Shown: one piece after another, positions 33,310 to 41,543 of the stretch
Numbering within the stretch: position 1 is the stretch's first letter
Layout: each line of letters begins with the position of its first letter
Source: Actinomyces oricola
Lineage (GTDB): Bacteria > Actinomycetota > Actinomycetes > Actinomycetales > Actinomycetaceae
Length of the DNA stretch: 64,000 nucleotides
Assembly (NCBI RefSeq): GCF_004104015.1
Contig: NZ_RYFV01000002.1
Coordinates: 62,001 to 126,000, forward strand
Direction of reading: 5' to 3'
The notes under the pieces: model-generated
The model's input: the letters and a program-made list of their open reading frames with translations, nothing else
The model's database searches: none
Told to the model about the DNA's origin: nothing
Position numbers and translations under genes: made by a program

Positions 33310-34914
33310 GTGACCACTCCCACCAGTGCTGCTCCCGGGGCGCACGCGGGCGGAGCCGTCGGGCCGGTCCTCGTCGTCGATTTCGGCGCCCAGTACGCCC
33401 AGCTCATTGCCCGTCGTGTGCGTGAGGCCTCGGTTTACTCCGAGATCGTGCCGCACACCATGGACGTGGCGGAGATGCTCGCCAAGAGCCCGGCCGCCAT
33501 TATCCTGTCGGGCGGACCCTCCTCCGTCTACGCCAATGACGCCCCCGGGATCGACCCGGCCCTCTTCGACGCGGGGATACCAATCCTGGGCATCTGCTAC
33601 GGCTTCCAGGCCATGGCTCAGGCTCTGGGGGGAGCAGTGGGGCGCACTGGCACCCGCGAGTACGGTCGCACCCCGGCCGCCGTCGAGACCGACTCCTGCC
33701 TCTTCGCCGGCACGCCGATCCAGCAGGCGGTGTGGATGAGTCACGGCGACGCCGTTGAGGCGGCCCCCGCCGGCTTCGTCGTGACCGCCTCCACCGAGCA
33801 AACTCCGGTGGCCGCCTTCGAGGACCGGGAGCGCCGCCTTTTCGGCCTCCAGTGGCACCCCGAGGTGCTCCACTCCGAGCACGGCCAGGCCGCCCTGGAG
33901 AACTTCCTGCACCACGGTGCGGGCATCGCGCCGACTTGGACGTCGGAGAACATCATTGATGAGCAGGTCGAGCGCATTCGCCAGCGGGTGGGTGACGCCC
34001 ACGTCATCTGCGGCCTGTCCGGTGGCGTCGACTCCTCCGTGGCCGCCGCCCTGGTGCACCGCGCCATCGGCGACCAGCTCACCTGCATCTTCGTGGACCA
34101 CGGCCTGCTGCGCGCCGGCGAGCGGGAGCAGGTGGAGACCGACTACGCCGTCGGCATGGGTATCCGCGTCATCACCGTGGACGAGTCCGAGCGCTTCCTG
34201 ACCGCCCTGGCCGGCGTGACCGACCCGGAGGCCAAGCGGAAGATTATTGGCCGGGAGTTCATCCGCTCCTTTGAGGCCGCCCAGCGCCGCGTCGTGAAGG
34301 AGGTGGGGGCCGCCGGTGGACAGATCAGATTCCTGGTCCAGGGCACCCTCTACCCCGACGTCGTGGAGTCCGGGGACGGGGAGGGCACCGCCAACATTAA
34401 GAGCCACCACAATGTGGGCGGTCTACCCGAGGACCTGGACTTCGAGCTCATTGAACCCCTGCGCGAGCTGTTCAAAGACGAGGTGCGTGTTATTGGCCGT
34501 GAACTGGGCGTGCCGGAGAAGATCGTGGCCCGCCAGCCCTTCCCCGGCCCCGGCCTGGGCATCCGCATTATTGGGGAGGTGACGGCGGAGAACCTGCGCA
34601 TTCTGCGCGCCGCCGACGTCATTGCCCGCGAGGAGCTCGCCGCCGCCGGACTCGACACGGAGATCTGGCAGTGCCCGGTCATCCTCCTGGCCGGGGTGCG
34701 GAGTGTGGGCGTCCAGGGTGACGGCCGCACCTACGGCCACCCCGTGGTCCTGCGGCCGGTCAGCAGCGAGGACGCCATGACCGCGGACTGGACGCGGCTG
34801 CCCTACGACGTGCTCGCCCGCATCTCCACGCGTATTACCAACCTCGTTCCCGAGGTCAATCGCGTGGTGCTCGACTGCACCTCCAAGCCCCCGGGCACCA
34901 TTGAGTGGGAGTGA
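33310..34914 (+). CDS. guaA: GMP synthase (glutamine-hydrolysing), full length
   Basis: A 534-residue enzyme that aminates XMP to GMP with ATP and glutamine. The N-terminal class I amidotransferase has [20 protein letters not shown], nucleophile Cys96 in GICYGFQAM and the His183/Glu185 pair in WHPEV; the ATP pyrophosphatase domain has SGGVDSS at 237-243, and the C-terminal dimerisation domain ends KPPGTIEWE. All catalytic residues are present. The GTG at 33310 gives the normal N-terminus. The last 66 bases of the gene recur in decayed form at 36994-37059; guaA 3' ends are known integration sites for genomic islands. A shorter relative without the amidotransferase lies at 38580-39563. Confidence 0.97.
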   Translation: MTTPTSAAPGAHAGGAVGPVLVVDFGAQYAQLIARRVREASVYSEIVPHTMDVAEMLAKSPAAIILSGGPSSVYANDAPGIDPALFDAGIPILGICYGFQAMAQALGGAVGRTGTREYGRTPAAVETDSCLFAGTPIQQAVWMSHGDAVEAAPAGFVVTASTEQTPVAAFEDRERRLFGLQWHPEVLHSEHGQAALENFLHHGAGIAPTWTSENIIDEQVERIRQRVGDAHVICGLSGGVDSSVAAALVHRAIGDQLTCIFVDHGLLRAGEREQVETDYAVGMGIRVITVDESERFLTALAGVTDPEAKRKIIGREFIRSFEAAQRRVVKEVGAAGGQIRFLVQGTLYPDVVESGDGEGTANIKSHHNVGGLPEDLDFELIEPLRELFKDEVRVIGRELGVPEKIVARQPFPGPGLGIRIIGEVTAENLRILRAADVIAREELAAAGLDTEIWQCPVILLAGVRSVGVQGDGRTYGHPVVLRPVSSEDAMTADWTRLPYDVLARISTRITNLVPEVNRVVLDCTSKPPGTIEWE

Positions 34915-34934
34915 CCTGCCTGGTCATGGTGGTC

Positions 34935-34951
34935 TTGACCAACTTAGGTCA
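34935..34951 (+). promoter_or_regulatory. Inverted repeat in front of the antitoxin gene
   Basis: TGACC (34936-34940) and GGTCA (34947-34951) form an inverted repeat six bases apart, 20 bases upstream of the antitoxin start; TTGACC could be a -35. Phd/YefM-type antitoxins bind such repeats to repress their own operon, so this is a candidate operator. Confidence 0.45.
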
Positions 34952-34970
34952 CAATGGGAGCATCACAGCC

Positions 34971-35201
34971 ATGGCGAAGCAGTACAACGTGGCTGAGGCC
35001 AAGGCGCATCTGTCTGATCTCCTGGCAAGGGTGGAGGGCGGCCAGGAGGTCATGATCGCGCGTGCGGGCAGGCCCGTTGCTCGGCTCGTCGCCGTGGAGG
35101 AGCCGAATCGCAGGGTGTTTCCCACCTACCCGGAGTACGACATCCCTGACGAGATCCTTGATGCTCCGTTGCCCGAGGACGAGCTCGCTCTGTGGGAGTA
35201 G
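34971..35201 (+). CDS. Phd/YefM-family antitoxin
   Basis: A 76-residue protein beginning AKQYNVAEAKAHLSDLLARVEGGQEVMIARAGRPVARLVAV, the DNA-binding half of Phd/YefM antitoxins, followed by an acidic toxin-binding tail (DIPDEILDAPLPEDELALWE). It neutralises the PIN toxin encoded directly downstream. The ATG at 34971 gives the normal N-terminus; the frame is open further upstream but overlaps the end of guaA. The gene starts only 56 bases after guaA, inside the stretch bounded by the guaA 3' end and its decayed copy. Confidence 0.88.
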   Translation: MAKQYNVAEAKAHLSDLLARVEGGQEVMIARAGRPVARLVAVEEPNRRVFPTYPEYDIPDEILDAPLPEDELALWE

Positions 35202-35203
35202 CG

Positions 35204-35599
35204 GTGGACGTCCTTCTCGACACCAATGTGGTTGTGCGGCTCTTGGGGACCGCGGGTCGCAGGATCCGCCCCGCTGCGCTCGATGTTCTTTCTCAGCCGC
35301 GCCACCGTCTGTGGGTCTCCAGCGCCAGTGCCTACGAACTCATTAGCAAGGTACGTCTAGGAAAATGGCCGCAGGCGGAGATGATCGCCTTGGGCTGGAT
35401 GGACCGGCTATCTGATATTGATGCTCAGCCTCTGGCCCTGGACATGCAGGACATGATCGCAGCCGCCTCCCTGATATGGGAGCACCGGGACCCCTTTGAC
35501 CGGATGCTGGTAGCGCAGGCGACGCGCCGGGGCTGGGCGCTGGCGAGCACGGACCGCGTCTTCAAGGCACTTCCGGGCGTGCAGCTCATTGCGTGCTGA
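35204..35599 (+). CDS. PIN-domain toxin (VapC type)
   Basis: A 131-residue PIN-fold ribonuclease. The acidic active-site residues are Asp6 (VLLDTNVV), Glu45 (SAYELISKV), Asp99 (DPFDRMLVAQA) and Asp117 (LASTDRVF), a complete set, so the toxin should be active and probably cuts tRNA or rRNA when the antitoxin is lost. The GTG at 35204 is spaced five bases behind GGGAG, and begins two bases after the antitoxin stop; an upstream GTG at 35192 would overlap the antitoxin. The pair forms a standard antitoxin-first type II operon. Confidence 0.88.
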   Translation: MDVLLDTNVVVRLLGTAGRRIRPAALDVLSQPRHRLWVSSASAYELISKVRLGKWPQAEMIALGWMDRLSDIDAQPLALDMQDMIAAASLIWEHRDPFDRMLVAQATRRGWALASTDRVFKALPGVQLIAC

Positions 35600-35673
35600 G
35601 CAGGTCGAATCTGTGGCGACCAAGGAGCGTGCGACGGGGCGGAGGCGTGAGAATAGTGGAGGGAAGAGGAGTC

Positions 35674-36252
35674 ATGGCCAAGAGGTTGCTGGAGATGACG
35701 CTCGAGGAGCTCTGGGAGCTGTTCCCCATCGAGCTGACAGAGCACCGCAGCGAGTGGGCGGCACAGTATGCGCAGATGGAGGCGAGGCTTCTGGGGATCC
35801 TGCCGAGTCGTGCGGTCGTGCGCATCAGCCACATCGGGAGCACGGCGGTCGCGGGGATCTGGGCCAAACCCATTGTCGACGTACTCGTCGAGATCGAGGA
35901 GGGGGAGGAGATGGACGTCGTCGTCAGGCTCCTTGAGCGCAGCGGCTTTCTCACGATGAGCAGCGAGGAGCGCCGGGCCTCCCTGAACGCCGGGTACACG
36001 GAGAACGGGTTCGACGACGAGGTATTCCACATCCACCTCCGCTGCGCGGGCGACAATGATGAGCTCTACTTCAGGGACTTCCTCAACGACCACCCGGAGA
36101 CGGCCAAGGAGTACGAGGCGCTCAAGCTGGGGCTGTGGCACCGGTTCGAGCACGACCGCGATGGCTACACGCAGGCCAAGGGCGACTTCGTGAGACGCAC
36201 GACCGGTGCGGCCCGGGCCGCGTACGGCAACAGGTACTCGGAGCGCGCCTGA
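35674..36252 (+). CDS. GrpB-family (UPF0157) protein
   Basis: A 192-residue member of the GrpB/UPF0157 family, a nucleotidyltransferase-fold protein. The motif RISHIGSTAVAGIWAKPIVDVLVEIE, with GST and the P-x-x-D-x-x-V Asp, is the diagnostic nucleotidyltransferase-like core; HIHLRCAGDNDELYFRDFLNDHPETAKEYEALK is the typical second half. Some members are fused to dephospho-CoA kinase; a function of its own is not established. A GGAAGAGGAG site precedes the ATG at 35674. It lies 74 bases after the PIN toxin within the putative guaA island. Confidence 0.85.
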   Translation: MAKRLLEMTLEELWELFPIELTEHRSEWAAQYAQMEARLLGILPSRAVVRISHIGSTAVAGIWAKPIVDVLVEIEEGEEMDVVVRLLERSGFLTMSSEERRASLNAGYTENGFDDEVFHIHLRCAGDNDELYFRDFLNDHPETAKEYEALKLGLWHRFEHDRDGYTQAKGDFVRRTTGAARAAYGNRYSERA

Positions 36253-36280
36253 GACCCGCCGCCCGTGGTCGTGCACGCCC

Positions 36281-36832
36281 CTACGGTTCGTGTGCGCCGC
36301 CTGACGGCCGCATGACTTTCTCGAGGCGGAGCATCTCGGCCGGGGGGTGCTCCGTGCCCGCTGGTGCCGGGTCACGGTGCGGTTCGTCGTGGGGGTCGGG
36401 GTAGTGGGCGTTGAAGAACTCGACGGCGTGGAAGCCGCAGCGGTTGATGTAGAAGTGGACGTTGCGGCGGTCGAGGTAGGGCGTGACCGTCTCCCAGACC
36501 CTCGTCTCCGGGTAGCGCGCCTCGATGGCGCGCCAGATAGCCAGGCCCAGGCCCCGGCTCTGGACCCCGTGCCTGACGTAGAGGAAGTCGAGGTGGTTGC
36601 GTCCGCCCACGGCGTCGACGGCGACGACCGCCCCGCCCAGGATCTCACCGTTCTCGATGGCGACGTAGGCGGCGGCACCCGGGCCCGAGAGCGAGGCGTC
36701 GATGTCCTCCTCAGGGAGCACGTCCTGCTCCTGCCCGAGGCTGTTCCGGGCGCCCAGGCGGAACGCTTCGCGCATATCGGCCTTGAACCGCGCGAGGTCC
36801 TTCTCCTGCAGGGGCTCCAGAGTCATCGCCAT
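36281..36832 (-). CDS. GNAT-family N-acetyltransferase
   Basis: A 183-residue GNAT acetyltransferase: beta-strand AAYVAIENGEILGGAVVAVD, the acetyl-CoA loop LDFLYVRHGVQSRGLGLAIWRAIEARYP and the late YLDRRNVHFYINRCGFHAVEFFNAHYP that is typical of the GNAT C-terminal region. AGGAAG lies five bases before the ATG at 36832; an open extension upstream is Pro/Arg-rich and overlaps the divergent region. The substrate is unknown. It is convergent with the GrpB-like gene, and its start side faces the guaA-end remnant. Confidence 0.82.
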   Translation of the reverse strand: MAMTLEPLQEKDLARFKADMREAFRLGARNSLGQEQDVLPEEDIDASLSGPGAAAYVAIENGEILGGAVVAVDAVGGRNHLDFLYVRHGVQSRGLGLAIWRAIEARYPETRVWETVTPYLDRRNVHFYINRCGFHAVEFFNAHYPDPHDEPHRDPAPAGTEHPPAEMLRLEKVMRPSGGAHEP

Positions 36833-36993
36833 CAGTTCTTCCTGTACTGCACTTTTCGTCGTCGGCACCCCCTGGCCGTGGAGACGGAGGAGCGCCGACG
36901 AGGGACGGGTGCCTGGTGCTGGTCCCTGGGCTGGTCGTCGTGGCCCGGGGCCGCCTGGGAGGGGTCGCCCGGGAGCATTCTCCCGCCTCCGCA

Positions 36994-37059
36994 CCCAAGG
37001 TCAACCACATGGTGCCCGACTGCACGTCCAGGCCCTTGGGCGCCGTCGGGCGGGAGTGG
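36994..37059 (+). repeat. Decayed copy of the guaA 3' end (candidate attR)
   Basis: These 66 bases align without gaps to guaA 34849-34914; by my count about 51 positions agree and nearly all differences are transitions. Conceptual translation PKVNHMVPDCTSRPLG... matches [16 protein letters not shown]... of GuaA, with the stop codon lost. Nothing else of guaA is present upstream. It lies in the 319-base gap 36833-37151 between a minus-strand acetyltransferase and the DUF2974 gene; the rest of that gap has no gene or clear promoter that I can see. Best explained as the far attachment end of an island inserted at guaA. Confidence 0.7.
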
Positions 37060-37151
37060 GTAGCGTCGTCAGCGGGACCCGGCAGCCGCGCCGCGACGTG
37101 CGGACGCCGGGTCCGGAGCGGAGGGACGGTCCTGATCGGAGGGGCAGTACA

Positions 37152-38384
37152 GTGAGCCGTACACGGAACATGCTCGACTACGTGCGTACCGAGCTCGACA
37201 CCTTCGACGAACGCGGCTTCTGCACCGTCGACAGCCTGGTCCTGTCCTGGATGACCTACACACGGATCCCGGCCAGCGACCCGGACCTGGCGGCGGTCCG
37301 CGGCTGGGAGGGGGTGCGCCTGGCGGACCTGTACCGCGCCGAGCACTTCGACGCCTACTACGACGGCATGTGGAGCGAGAGCGCGGGCCTGGAGCTCCTC
37401 GCCGCCGTGGCCGCGAGCCCCCGGTTCCGGGACGTGCGGGTGGCGGGCTACGTGGACGTCACCGACCCCCAGGTCGAGAAGCAGTTCGCCGCCATGACGT
37501 TCCGGCTCACCAAGGACGCGTCCTACGTCGGCTACCGCGGTACGGACTCCAGCCTGGTGGGCTGGAAGGAGGACTTCAACCTCTCCTTCCGCTGCCCCGT
37601 GCCCTCCCAGGCCGAGGCGGCGCGCTACCTGAACGAGGCCGCCGCACGAGTCGACGGCGACCTGCTGGTGGGCGGGCACTCCAAGGGAGGCAACCTCGCC
37701 GTCTACGCGGCCGCGAGGGCGGCGGGGGCCGCCAGTGAGCGTGTGGTGCGGGTCTTCTCCCACGACGGCCCCGGCTTCCTGGCGGAGTTCCTGGCCACCG
37801 AGGACTACCGTCGGGTGGAGCCCAGGGTCGAGAAGACTCTTCCGCAGTCCTCAGTGGTCGGGATGATGCTGGAGCAGCAGGAGGGGTACCAGGTGGTGCG
37901 CAGCAACCGCGCCCTGATCTGGCAGCACGACCTGTTCTCCTGGGTGGTGGACGGCTGCGAGCTGGTGCACGTGGACGGCCTGGCACCCGACGCCCGCTAC
38001 CTCAGCTCCACCATTAGCGCGTGGCTCGGTGCCCGAACCAATGAGGAGAGGGAGCGCTTCATCGACACCCTCTACTCGGTCATCGACCTGGGGGACGTGT
38101 CGACTACGCGTGAGCTGCGGGCCGATTGGCGCCACAGCGTCCCGGCGCGCACCCGTGCGTTCGCGAGTCTCGACGCCGAGACGAGGTCCTTCGTCATCCA
38201 GACTCTCAGGGCACTGGTGCCACTGGGGGTGCGAGTAGTCCCGGGGCTGCTGGCCGAGGACGCCCACCGGGCACGGCCCGCGGCCCCCGCGGTCGCCGAG
38301 GGACCCCGCCAGGAGCCGAGCGAGGGCCGCGGTGAGGCTACGGCCCCCATGGCCGCCGACCCCTCCACGGGGGCCCGAGGCTGA
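37152..38384 (+). CDS. DUF2974 (Mbeg1-like) alpha/beta-hydrolase
   Basis: A 410-residue protein of the DUF2974/Mbeg1-like family, lipase-like alpha/beta hydrolases. The nucleophile elbow is Ser177 in VGGHSKGGNLAVYAA; YVGYRGTDSSLVGWKEDFNLSF is the family's conserved class 3 lipase-like region. No signal peptide is present. The C-terminal 40 residues are low-complexity Ala/Pro/Glu. The GTG at 37152 has GAGGGG seven bases upstream; ATG at 37170 is an alternative. The substrate is not known. The gene stands alone between the guaA remnant and the second GMP synthetase. Confidence 0.84.
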   Translation: MSRTRNMLDYVRTELDTFDERGFCTVDSLVLSWMTYTRIPASDPDLAAVRGWEGVRLADLYRAEHFDAYYDGMWSESAGLELLAAVAASPRFRDVRVAGYVDVTDPQVEKQFAAMTFRLTKDASYVGYRGTDSSLVGWKEDFNLSFRCPVPSQAEAARYLNEAAARVDGDLLVGGHSKGGNLAVYAAARAAGAASERVVRVFSHDGPGFLAEFLATEDYRRVEPRVEKTLPQSSVVGMMLEQQEGYQVVRSNRALIWQHDLFSWVVDGCELVHVDGLAPDARYLSSTISAWLGARTNEERERFIDTLYSVIDLGDVSTTRELRADWRHSVPARTRAFASLDAETRSFVIQTLRALVPLGVRVVPGLLAEDAHRARPAAPAVAEGPRQEPSEGRGEATAPMAADPSTGARG

Positions 38385-38579
38385 CCTACCGTCCGCACCT
38401 ACGGCGCCCACGGCCCCGCGGCCGCTGCCCCGTGACTGCACCCGGGGCCGCTCGCGGGCGACAGGGCGATGAGCTTGGACGGAGATGCGCAGGCGCCGTC
38501 GTCGTGGCGCGTCGTCTCACCTGTGCGGGAATGGCAGTAGGGTCGGGCAGGACCGCACTCGACGATGAAGGAGACCGCA

Positions 38580-39563
38580 GTGGACCTCACCTCCAACCAG
38601 CGCCCCGCCGACATGGAGCGCATCACCACCCCCGAGCTGGCGGACGCCTTCATCGCCGAGGCCACCCGGGCCGTGCGCGCGCAGGTCGGCGACGGCAAGG
38701 TGCTGCTGGCCCTGTCCGGCGGCGTCGACTCCTCCGTCGTCGCCGCCCTGCTCATCAAGGCGATCGGCAAGCAGTTGGTCAGCGTCCACGTCAATCACGG
38801 CCTCATGCGCAAGGGCGAGTCCGAGCAGGTCGTCGAGGTCTTCCGCGATCGGCTGGGCGCCAATCTCATCTACGTCGACGCTTCAGATCGGTTCCTGACC
38901 CTGCTTGAGGGCGTGACCGAGCCCGAGGCCAAGCGCAAGATCATCGGGGGCGAGTTCATCAAGGTGTTCGCCGAGGAGGCCGCGAAGCTCGACGGCGTGG
39001 GCTTCCTGGGGCAGGGCACCATCTACCCCGATATCCTCGAGTCCGACAAGGGCGTCAAGGCTCACCACAACGTGGGCGGCCTGCCCGAGGACATGGACTT
39101 CGAATTGGTTGAGCCCGTCAAGCTGCTGTTCAAGGACGAGGTGCGCGTCGTCGGTAAGCGGCTCGGCCTGCCGGAGTCCATGGTCGAGCGTCAGCCCTTC
39201 CCCGGTCCGGGGCTGGGGGTGCGCTGCCTGGGCGGGATCACCCGCGACCGGCTGGAGGTGTTGCGCGAGGCCGATGCCATTGTCCGAGCGGAGATCGAGG
39301 CCGCCGGGGAGGACATCTGGCAGTACTTCTGCGTTGTGCCCGACATGCGCGCCACTGGTGTGCGCGACGGCGAGCGCGCTTTCGACTGGCCCGTCATTAT
39401 CCGCTGCGTTAACACGGTTGATGCGATGACCGCGGAGGTGCCCGAGCTGGGCTGGCCGCTCATGAAGCGCATCACCGCCCGTATTCTGGCGGAGGTCCCC
39501 GGCGTGTGCCGCGTGGCCTACGACCTGACCCCCAAGCCGGTGGGCACCATCGAGTGGGAATGA
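38580..39563 (+). CDS. GMP synthetase without glutaminase domain (GuaA C-terminal type)
   Basis: A 327-residue paralogue of the synthetase half of GuaA: ATP pyrophosphatase P-loop [14 protein letters not shown] (46-52), [57 protein letters not shown] and the dimerisation end KPVGTIEWE. The whole N-terminal amidotransferase (about 200 residues) is absent, not decayed, since a GGAG-led GTG start lies right at the domain boundary. It must use free ammonia or a separate glutaminase, or have another role. Fic and acetyltransferase genes follow at 19 bases and with overlap, forming an operon. A full GuaA lies 3.7 kb upstream, so this one is not needed for GMP supply. Confidence 0.9.
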   Translation: MDLTSNQRPADMERITTPELADAFIAEATRAVRAQVGDGKVLLALSGGVDSSVVAALLIKAIGKQLVSVHVNHGLMRKGESEQVVEVFRDRLGANLIYVDASDRFLTLLEGVTEPEAKRKIIGGEFIKVFAEEAAKLDGVGFLGQGTIYPDILESDKGVKAHHNVGGLPEDMDFELVEPVKLLFKDEVRVVGKRLGLPESMVERQPFPGPGLGVRCLGGITRDRLEVLREADAIVRAEIEAAGEDIWQYFCVVPDMRATGVRDGERAFDWPVIIRCVNTVDAMTAEVPELGWPLMKRITARILAEVPGVCRVAYDLTPKPVGTIEWE

Positions 39564-39582
39564 CGCTCTGAAGGAGGCGTGC

Positions 39583-40383
39583 ATGCTCGGCGTCCCCGAG
39601 ACCTCGCCCGGGTCCGTGCTGCTTGACCGATTGCGGGCGGAGAAGGCGGAGAGGATCAAGGGCGGGATCTACCACCGCCTGCAGGTCGACCTCACCTACT
39701 CCTCCAACCGCATTGAGGGGAGTCGACTCTCCGAGGAGCAGACTCGTCTCATCTTCGAGACCCGCACGATCGACATTTCTGAGGGACCCGTGCGCGTCGA
39801 CGATGTCGTCGAGACCTCCAACCACTTCCGAGCCGTCGACGCCGTCATCGACCACGCGGGCGAGCCACTGACTGAGAACATGATCAAGTGCTTGCACCGC
39901 GTCCTCAAGACAGCGACGGGCGACGCCGCCAAGGAGTGGTTCACCGTGGGTGACTACAAGCGCATCCCCAACGAGGTGTCCGGGATGCCGACCACTGCGC
40001 CCGAGGATGTCGCCGAGGAGATCGAGGCTCTCCTGACCGGGTATGAGCCGGAGCGCCCCCATACGCTGGAGGAGATCGTCGACATGCACGTGCGCTTCGA
40101 GCGCATCCACCCTTTTCAAGACGGTAATGGACGGGTCGGGAGACTGATTATGCTGGGGGAGTGCCTGGCCAGCGATGTCGTACCCTTTGTCATCACCGAC
40201 GATATGAAGGCCTTCTACTACCGGGGCCTGCGTGAATGGGAATCACAGCCGGGATTCCTCTTGGAGACCTGCCGCGAGGCACAGGACCGGTTTAAGCAGC
40301 ACCTCGACTACTTCCGCATCCCCTACGCCGGAGGAGTGGGCGCGTCGAAAGCGTCCAATGCGGGAAAGAGGGCAGCAAGGTGA
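39583..40383 (+). CDS. Fic-family nucleotidyltransferase, self-inhibited type
   Basis: A 266-residue Fic protein that transfers NMP (usually AMP) from NTP to hydroxyl groups of target proteins. The active-site motif HPFQDGNGRVGR is at 176-187 and complete. The inhibitory motif [S/T]xxxE[G/N] is present near the N-terminus as Ser41...Glu45-Gly46, placing it in the class where an N-terminal helix inside the same protein blocks ATP binding. AAGGAGG precedes the ATG. It is 19 bases downstream of the short GMP synthetase and overlaps the next gene, an acetyltransferase. Target and nucleotide are unknown. Confidence 0.93.
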   Translation: MLGVPETSPGSVLLDRLRAEKAERIKGGIYHRLQVDLTYSSNRIEGSRLSEEQTRLIFETRTIDISEGPVRVDDVVETSNHFRAVDAVIDHAGEPLTENMIKCLHRVLKTATGDAAKEWFTVGDYKRIPNEVSGMPTTAPEDVAEEIEALLTGYEPERPHTLEEIVDMHVRFERIHPFQDGNGRVGRLIMLGECLASDVVPFVITDDMKAFYYRGLREWESQPGFLLETCREAQDRFKQHLDYFRIPYAGGVGASKASNAGKRAAR

Positions 40384-40889
40384 CGAAGATGCATGAAGAC
40401 TCCGCTGCGGTCATTCGCCCGCTGCGCGAGGGCGAGGCGCACTTGCTGGAGGATTTCCTGTACGAGGCGATCTACGTGCCGGAGGGGGTCTCCACCCGAC
40501 CTCCGCGCAGCATCATTGACGACGATCCGAAGTGCCGTGCCCACTTCGAGGGATTCGGGACGCTGCCCGATGACCGAGCGCTCGTGGCGGAGGTGGGCGG
40601 CAGGGCGATTGGCGCCTGCTGGGTGCGCACGACCGACTGCTACGGCCGACTGGATGCGACGACGCCGGCATTCGCAATTTCCCTATACCGGGAGTTTCGT
40701 GGGCGGGGGATCGGTACCCGAATGCTGCGCCTAATGCTGGAGGAGCTGCGGGAGGCCGGTTACCTGCGGGCATCGCTCGGCGTCGCCAAGGGCAATCCAG
40801 CCCTGCGCCTGTACGAACGGGTGGGCTTTCGCATCGTCGGGGATGGCGCCGACGACACCGAATGGCTCATGCTCAATGAGTTCAACTGA
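40380..40889 (+). CDS. GNAT-family N-acetyltransferase
   Basis: A 169-residue GNAT acetyltransferase with the acetyl-CoA binding loop FRGRGIGTRMLRLML (motif A, Q/RxxGxG/A) and the C-terminal NPALRLYERVGFRIVG. The N-terminal VIRPLREGEAHLLEDFLYEAIYV is the usual GNAT opening. The GTG overlaps the stop of the Fic gene (GTGA), an ATG at 40389 is possible. Translational coupling to Fic suggests related roles; no antitoxin-like features are seen. Substrate unknown. Confidence 0.85.
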   Translation: MTKMHEDSAAVIRPLREGEAHLLEDFLYEAIYVPEGVSTRPPRSIIDDDPKCRAHFEGFGTLPDDRALVAEVGGRAIGACWVRTTDCYGRLDATTPAFAISLYREFRGRGIGTRMLRLMLEELREAGYLRASLGVAKGNPALRLYERVGFRIVGDGADDTEWLMLNEFN

Positions 40890-40933
40890 GGCCGCGGGAA
40901 ACGGCTCGCCTTCGGTTGCTGATCCGCTTTCCG

Positions 40934-41143
40934 TCATGCTTCCACGGGGCGGAAGTGGTGGGAGGAGCCATCGAAACCCACGTCCTCATCAACGAACCCG
41001 AGTGTTTCGATCAACGTGATCACACCATTGGCGAAGTCGGCGTCAAGATCGTCGGAGAAGAAACTCAATGCGCCGCTGCTGTCGTAGGACACATTCGATT
41101 TGCCATTGGTGTGTACGACGTCGTCCTTCGCCTTCAAACTCAT
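40934..41143 (-). CDS. Small hypothetical protein in low-GC patch
   Basis: I do not recognise this 69-residue reading frame. It is acidic (SFFSDDLDADFANG, GFVDEDVGFDG) and its DNA has clearly lower GC and more varied third positions than all neighbours, which suggests foreign origin. It may be the end of a longer, now lost gene, since the ATG at 41143 lacks a good ribosome site; the frame is open to a GTG at 41176. It abuts the nitroreductase stump, so a rearrangement probably joined the two. Confidence 0.33.
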   Translation of the reverse strand: MSLKAKDDVVHTNGKSNVSYDSSGALSFFSDDLDADFANGVITLIETLGFVDEDVGFDGSSHHFRPVEA

Positions 41144-41196
41144 GAATCCGCCGCCCTGCAGTCTGTGATACTCCACGGTGTCGCCGCGTTCGTTGA

Positions 41197-41397
41197 GCGG
41201 CGTTCGACAAGGGGCTGGGCGCCATTAACGCCTATGCGCTCGTCAACCGCCCTGACGCGGTCCGCGAGGTCATGGGGATCGGCGAGGAGGAGACGCTCGC
41301 CACCGGTATTGCGGTGGGCCACACGGCCCACAGTCGCCTGGCCGCCTTCGCCCCCTCCCACGTGGACGTGGAGGAGATCCTGACCATGAGGGACTGA
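41197..41397 (+). pseudogene. 3' fragment of a nitroreductase-family gene
   Basis: After a stop at 41194-41196 the frame reads FDKGLGAINAYALVNRPDAV, then a VREVMGIGEEETLATGIAVGH segment, and ends at a TGA at 41395. This resembles the C-terminal flavin-binding end of nitroreductases (G-x-G-...-N/F, then the GI.EEE...IAVG segment). About two thirds of the gene are missing and the sequence on the 5' side is unrelated low-GC DNA, so it is a truncated relic. Assignment is by eye. Confidence 0.5.
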
Positions 41398-41543
41398 CGC
41401 CCGGCTGCCGCTGAACGGTGTGACGATCCGTCCTTCCGCTCTGCCTCGCATGGGGGCAACATCCAGTTGCTCGATATTCGGGCGGCCTCGTGCTTTCCTT
41501 GAGACGGCGGCCGGTGATGAGGGCTGCGGAAAGGAGACGCACA

